The position numbers and the translations under genes were made by a program. A stretch of 60,563 nucleotides of DNA from an uncultured Lachnospiraceae bacterium (GTDB lineage: Bacteria > Bacillota > Clostridia > Lachnospirales > Lachnospiraceae). Below the pieces are notes generated by a model, which saw nothing but the letters and a program-made list of their open reading frames with translations, searched no databases and was not told the origin of the DNA. Positions 60,419 through 60,563 of the stretch are shown here, one piece after another (within the stretch, counting starts at the first letter, position 1; the number at the start of each line of letters is the position of its first letter). The stretch lies in NCBI GenBank assembly GCA_947174505.1, contig CAMWJF010000021.1, positions 1-60,563 of the forward strand, read 5' to 3'.

Positions 60419-60563
60419 ATGGATTTGGAAAGCTATAAAGTCCTAATGATAGATGACGATGAAATGATAGCCACGGCTACTTCCGAATATTTCAATATGT
60501 TTGGCGTGAAGACTTCCTATGTAACAAGCTATGCTGATGCGGTAGCTTTTCTTGAAAAACATG
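60419..60563 (+). CDS. Response regulator receiver domain, 3' partial
   Basis: The frame from ATG 60419 reads MDLESYKVLMIDDDEMIATA and continues open to the window end. IDDDEM is the acidic pocket at the start of a receiver domain. The phospho-acceptor Asp region and any output domain lie beyond the window. GGTGAG is upstream as a weak ribosome binding site. The lower GC content (A/T-rich codons) differs from most of the window. Confidence 0.7.
   Translation, partial: MDLESYKVLMIDDDEMIATATSEYFNMFGVKTSYVTSYADAVAFLEKH

Noticed and set aside
1..60563. tRNA or rRNA genes
   Set aside because: None was recognised by eye on either strand; a tRNA finder would be needed to exclude them.

Overview
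The window looks like a chromosomal segment of a spore-forming Clostridia, most likely Lachnospiraceae. The basis is moderate GC content, strong AGGAGG-type ribosome binding sites, consensus sigma-A promoters, a stage V sporulation gene (spoVAE), Bce-type peptide-resistance genes, a DUF5721 gene, a ferredoxin/[FeFe]-hydrogenase-like sensor and Bacillus/Clostridium-type LexA boxes. No rRNA, tRNA, CRISPR array, insertion sequence or prophage is visible. The first gene (VOC family) and the last (response regulator) are cut by the window edges.

Layout. 1-6.1 kb: VOC protein, orphan HipA-like kinase, RidA, shikimate kinase, spoVAE and a sigma/anti-sigma/membrane-protein operon. 6.2-10.6 kb: DUF5721, DegV, an orphan LytTR regulator, DUF1294 and argG. 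11-16.6 kb: glycosyltransferase, GNATs, transglutaminase-like protein, peptidase E, dCMP deaminase, YbaK/ProX deacylase and aldo/keto reductase. 16.8-23.9 kb: FMN-binding secreted protein, ECF sigma/anti-sigma pair flanked by a 29-bp direct repeat, then a complete Bce-type two-component/ABC module. 24-27.7 kb: coiled-coil protein, AraC regulator, toroid-fold protein, nucleotidyltransferase. 27.9-33 kb: argJ-argB-argD and a solute-binding protein. 33-41 kb: DMT transporter, comEA, response regulator/kinase/GerM lipoprotein, comEC and holA. 41-46.6 kb: thrH, then an SOS-type promoter with two LexA boxes, a triplicated double-hairpin leader and a DUF1653/5'-nucleotidase/SfsA-MutY operon. 46.7-53.2 kb: glycosyltransferase, PAP2 protein, glyA, hom, lysC. 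53.3-60.5 kb: hydrogenase-like/MCP sensor, LUD protein, a candidate non-coding RNA, an acidic membrane-anchored GH3 protein and a PadR/HAAS module.

How the genes fit together. Arginine genes (argG; argJBD) and aspartate-family or serine/glycine genes (thrH, glyA, hom, lysC) give a metabolic background. Competence functions (comEA, comEC) lie beside a DNA polymerase III delta subunit gene. The most distinctive locus is 42.85-46.61 kb, where SOS-type control, an unusual structured leader and a two-domain SfsA-MutY protein suggest a DNA-damage operon.

Two families of dispersed structured repeats (A at 7.8, 14.3, 27.8 and 49.1 kb; B at 16.7, 42.3, 47.9, 48.0 and 58.5 kb) share the same inner hairpin and occupy intergenic regions. 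One B copy keeps its terminator stem through compensatory changes. Four short remnants of broken genes (nitrilase tail, GNAT tail, ArsC head, P-loop head) lie between intact genes. All function calls rest on reading the translated sequence and remembered family features; no searches were run.
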